Origin: Ruminococcus sp.
Lineage (GTDB): Bacteria > Bacillota > Clostridia > Oscillospirales > Ruminococcaceae
Assembly: GCA_016290875.1 (NCBI GenBank)
Contig: JAEEVL010000001.1
Span: 310,001 to 374,000 of the forward strand
Length of the DNA: 64,000 nt
Direction: 5' to 3'
Notes under the pieces: generated by a model
The model's input: only the letters and a program-made list of their open reading frames with translations
What the model was told of the DNA's origin: nothing
Database searches by the model: none
Made by a program: the position numbers and the translations under genes
Part shown: positions 60,650 through 64,000 of the stretch, in pieces
Position numbering within the stretch: the stretch's first letter is position 1
How the letters are laid out: each line of letters begins with the position of its first letter

Positions 60650-63600
60650 TTAATCGTATGAACCCACATATGGTGGACGGTATGTCTCCCCGATGATAGC
60701 TGATTTGAGCTGAATACTTTTCTTATAGTACTCGCTATAAGCCGTTCCCATGATAGCACAGTGGAAATCCGGAAGGGTCCGGATAATGTTTATGTCAAGC
60801 TTTGTGAGCTCAGCTACCGCCCTGATACACTCTTCACCAAGTGGTCTGAAGAGGATGTGCGTTCCGCAGTATTTATACACCGTAGCAAGACTCCTGTTCA
60901 GATAATCCTGCGATGCAAGGATAACTGAAATGTCAAGCTTTCTAACACGGCTCAGAATGTTGACAAGAGTACTATTACCTCCATGGTTCAAGGTCTGAAC
61001 TTCATCAAGCACAACCGTTATCCGACCATCTCTGTTTTTATCCTTAAACGAATACAGCGTGTCGAAAAGGATGTCAAACGGATTCGCATCAGGGCGTATA
61101 GTTGCAATGCCAGCCGATAAAACCAAAACTTTTCCTCGCTCAGTGAGCAAGTTACTCCAGCCGGAAGTCTGTACTTCATTTTTCATATCTTTGACTGTGC
61201 TTAATAATGCAGCAAGCTTCTTTTTTAAGTTGCGTTCTTCAGCATCTCCGTCAAATCTTTCCGACAAGTCATGAATATTGAGACTTTTATTTATCTCATA
61301 TTCCCTGAGCCATTCCTCAGACTTCGTCATAACTATAGCTTTTTGATTCGAACCCGTCAGATGCATTCCTGAAATTAACAAGCTTGATAATCTCTGCACT
61401 TTCTGTTCAAAATCTACACAACCCTCAAAGTCAAGAATGTTAACGGGCCAGCCTTGAGTTGACATATCCCAGAAGATAAAATGATTATCAATTAATTCTT
61501 CCGGAATCTTGTGCCCAGATAGTTCTTCTTGACAAAAGGCGTTTGTAGGATCAAAAACTACTACAACATCCCCAGCCTTTGCTCTCTGAACGACCTGCAT
61601 CATAATCCAATCTGTCTTACCTGAACCAGTAGTTCCGGTCACATCAATGAAGGTGTTTCCGTGTTTGTAGTCAGCGATCTGCTGGCCTGCTACCATATCC
61701 AGGCGACGATGCTTGATAAACGGGAAGAAGTTGTTGATATTCTTATCGAGCTTATAGTACAGATCAGAAGCTATTGCTTCGTCGACTATTCTGTTCGCCT
61801 CAGGAGTAAGCAAGTCCCGCGAAAGCGAGTAGAATCGCCGCGGTTTCTTTACACCGTATTCAGTCTCAACAGTCCAGGTTTTCTGGTCTTCGCCCTTGTT
61901 AGTGAAGAGCACATCCTCATCCTTTAGGTATTGGAGAGCTGTATTCCGTCCGACTGATAAGTCTGTCAAGATCTCGTCTTCCAGTGTATCCTTAGAAAAG
62001 TTGATTGAATCATCCACAGCAACAAAAGCGCTGTCAGCAGTCCAAAAAGGCTGGCCGTACTGTTTTGCAATCGGAAGCCTTCCACTGCATATCGCATTGC
62101 TCAATGCAGAACCTACTGTCTTACAAACACTCCGGCTCATCGAAGTTCTTTCCTTTGCTTCAGTTGCAAGCCATTGTACCATAGCCTGAATGTCAGAATC
62201 CGTGAGTATTCCGCCGTCCCTCAGCATAATTGCTGTTGCAAGAAGCATTATAGCAGAATTGTTCTGACTTCTCCTCGGAAGCGCCGATACCTTTTCCTTT
62301 GCTTCGGTTATCGCTGCTTTTAAGCGTTGCGCCATTGCATCAGGATTCCGCTCAGCGAACTTTACGATGTGGAAGTGAAGCTCGCCGAGTATTCTTTGAG
62401 CCAGTTCGATGTTATCGATTCTGAGTGTATCAGGAATAGAGAGCTGAAGTATCTGGAATTCCTCTGGTATGGTTCCTGCGTTATCAATTAACAAGACAGG
62501 CACTAACCTTTTGAAGTCGTCATCAGCATATCCGGTTTGTATCAATTCATATAAATATTTTAATATTTTATCAAAATCGTGCATTGAACAGATAGCACAA
62601 GAATGACGTAGAACTGCAGCACAGTCAACGTATTTCTGTATCTCCTTTTCTAAATACGGAAGCCACATTGAAGAGAAGAGAGCCTTCGTTGTCCGATGCT
62701 CTTTGTTCTGGATTGCCACTATCATAGCCTTAGCAGTATCATCATCAGAAGTTTCCACAACCCACAGTCTATCTTGAGTCAGCCCCTCAGCTTTATAGTG
62801 AGGAAGCAAGCGACTCATTGCAGAAATCACTATACCGATTTTCACCGGTAGCGTGTCCAGGAGTAGGTTATGGAAGTCTGCAACTATACTCTCAAGGGTT
62901 CTCTCAGTCGGATTGAGAATTATATCCCGAGCAACATTTCTGAGCATTCCTTTCCCATCTTCGAACAGTCCACCGAGCAATGGTATATCCATCGCAGCGG
63001 AAACGAAAATGATTCTGCCGTCAGGAGTTGCATTCCATCCCGCGTGTCTCGGCAATGTCAAGAAGGAAACTGCCTTGCACATACTCAACGCACGCAAAAA
63101 GGACTCATGGTACAGATCTTTCCACCCATTGCTCAATCCCCTTTGATGGAATTGAGTTTGTCTGCGAAGATTCCGAGCATCAATGATACCGTCCCAGAAA
63201 ATCAGGGGCTTCGCCTCACCCTTGAGGAAGATGACGAAGGCTCGACATTTTCCCGGTCCGCTTGCATCAACTATGAGGCATGCTACAACTACAAATCTTG
63301 ATATTAGCTTAGGCGAGCCTTTTTTCACTCTCACAAGCCATCGGTCATTTGTATCATCAAAGAACATCCGAATATCTTCGCTGAGCGGGTCATAGAATGG
63401 CTTATCAAGGATAAAGTGACCTCGGCCTAACTCTTCGCCGTTTACCAAAACACTTTCACTGATAAACTGCGACAATCCGTAGATTTTCACTCCCTCAGCA
63501 AGCCGGTATTCCTCGCGTATCAGCTTGCGGGCGTTTTCACGCTCCTGTTCCTGGATGGCTGGAAGCATCTCAGCCACTTTTTCCGCAGCTTGTTCTTGAT

Positions 63601-63730
63601 TATACTCATCAAGCATTTTTTTAGAAAAGTTCTCAATACGCATAATTTCATCAAAGTTGAATGTGCCGTATCTTTCATAGTTTTCGCCATTTGTGTGTTC
63701 GAATGGGTTGTATTCATACATTTTTCTCAC
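60650..63730 (-). CDS. Large (1026 aa) HerA/VirD4/FtsK-like P-loop ATPase with unusual N-terminal domain
   Basis: Walker A VTGTTGSGKTDWIMMQV; Walker B RITVVLDEVQTLNHGG; ILASQDYLNRSL sensor-like segment. Confidence 0.8.
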   Translation of the reverse strand: MRKMYEYNPFEHTNGENYERYGTFNFDEIMRIENFSKKMLDEYNQEQAAEKVAEMLPAIQEQERENARKLIREEYRLAEGVKIYGLSQFISESVLVNGEELGRGHFILDKPFYDPLSEDIRMFFDDTNDRWLVRVKKGSPKLISRFVVVACLIVDASGPGKCRAFVIFLKGEAKPLIFWDGIIDARNLRRQTQFHQRGLSNGWKDLYHESFLRALSMCKAVSFLTLPRHAGWNATPDGRIIFVSAAMDIPLLGGLFEDGKGMLRNVARDIILNPTERTLESIVADFHNLLLDTLPVKIGIVISAMSRLLPHYKAEGLTQDRLWVVETSDDDTAKAMIVAIQNKEHRTTKALFSSMWLPYLEKEIQKYVDCAAVLRHSCAICSMHDFDKILKYLYELIQTGYADDDFKRLVPVLLIDNAGTIPEEFQILQLSIPDTLRIDNIELAQRILGELHFHIVKFAERNPDAMAQRLKAAITEAKEKVSALPRRSQNNSAIMLLATAIMLRDGGILTDSDIQAMVQWLATEAKERTSMSRSVCKTVGSALSNAICSGRLPIAKQYGQPFWTADSAFVAVDDSINFSKDTLEDEILTDLSVGRNTALQYLKDEDVLFTNKGEDQKTWTVETEYGVKKPRRFYSLSRDLLTPEANRIVDEAIASDLYYKLDKNINNFFPFIKHRRLDMVAGQQIADYKHGNTFIDVTGTTGSGKTDWIMMQVVQRAKAGDVVVVFDPTNAFCQEELSGHKIPEELIDNHFIFWDMSTQGWPVNILDFEGCVDFEQKVQRLSSLLISGMHLTGSNQKAIVMTKSEEWLREYEINKSLNIHDLSERFDGDAEERNLKKKLAALLSTVKDMKNEVQTSGWSNLLTERGKVLVLSAGIATIRPDANPFDILFDTLYSFKDKNRDGRITVVLDEVQTLNHGGNSTLVNILSRVRKLDISVILASQDYLNRSLATVYKYCGTHILFRPLGEECIRAVAELTKLDINIIRTLPDFHCAIMGTAYSEYYKKSIQLKSAIIGETYRPPYVGSYD

Positions 63731-63935
63731 CTATTCATTTTACAATCTCTCAGTTGACTTGCAAAGCTAGCTATTATATAATAATAGTAGCAGCAACAAT
63801 ATCGCCACCTGATATATATAATTATACCCCAAAAGCGATTTGTTTCTCAAACAAAAATTTTCTTTATTTAGCGTAAAACAGTCGTTTTTCGGCTCTATAT
63901 TTATCGATTTTTCAGAGAATAAATACTTTTTTTAT

Positions 63936-63964
63936 TTGATTTCTGATCATATTTATAGTATAAT
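63936..63964 (+). promoter_or_regulatory. Promoter TTGATT-17-TATAAT for a gene starting beyond the right edge
   Basis: -35 63936-63941; -10 63959-63964; GGAGG RBS at ~63990-63995 at the window end. Confidence 0.65.
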
Positions 63965-64000
63965 AAAAGTTTAATGTAAAAGAAGGTAAGGAGGAACATA

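Noticed and set aside
62870-63301. 143-aa plus-strand ORF inside the large ATPase gene
   Set aside because: Antisense to a well-supported CDS; no RBS or recognisable motif.

Overview
This 64 kb window looks like a Firmicutes (Ruminococcus-like) chromosome. The assignment rests on dockerin-bearing glycoside hydrolases, CotH proteins, type III glutamine synthetase and codon/leader style. Main blocks: (1) a TrmH-type rRNA/tRNA methyltransferase; (2) a two-component plus FtsX-type ABC module (1.3-6.4 kb); (3) two secreted dockerin-bearing enzymes, GH43-CBM-dockerin and GH44-CBM-dockerin; (4) a signalling-rich stretch (8.9-34 kb) with six c-di-GMP turnover-type proteins (GGDEF, GGDEF+EAL, FIST+EAL, HD-GYP), an orphan solute-binding protein with a YesM-like sensor, and a BceRSAB-like module; (5) a nitrogen/glutamine region (34.8-50.4 kb) with divergent operons pyrG-glnN-dapF-dapL and gltB-gltD-glnA-like-ANTAR-purF; (6) cell-surface/CotH genes, a DUF6273-like secreted protein and an unlisted 39-aa ORF; (7) the left end of an integrated element (58.8-64 kb) with a tRNA-like att fragment, a 3'-frameshifted tyrosine recombinase, two small HTH proteins and a large HerA/VirD4-like ATPase. 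The most interesting signals are the promoter-proximal terminator-like hairpins shared by the pyrG-glnN and gltB leaders beside an ANTAR-type RNA-binding regulator, the 39-aa peptide ORF, the unusual ATPase element, and a promoter embedded in an RBS-sequestering hairpin before the BceA-like gene. All family calls are made by eye from motifs; no database search was run.
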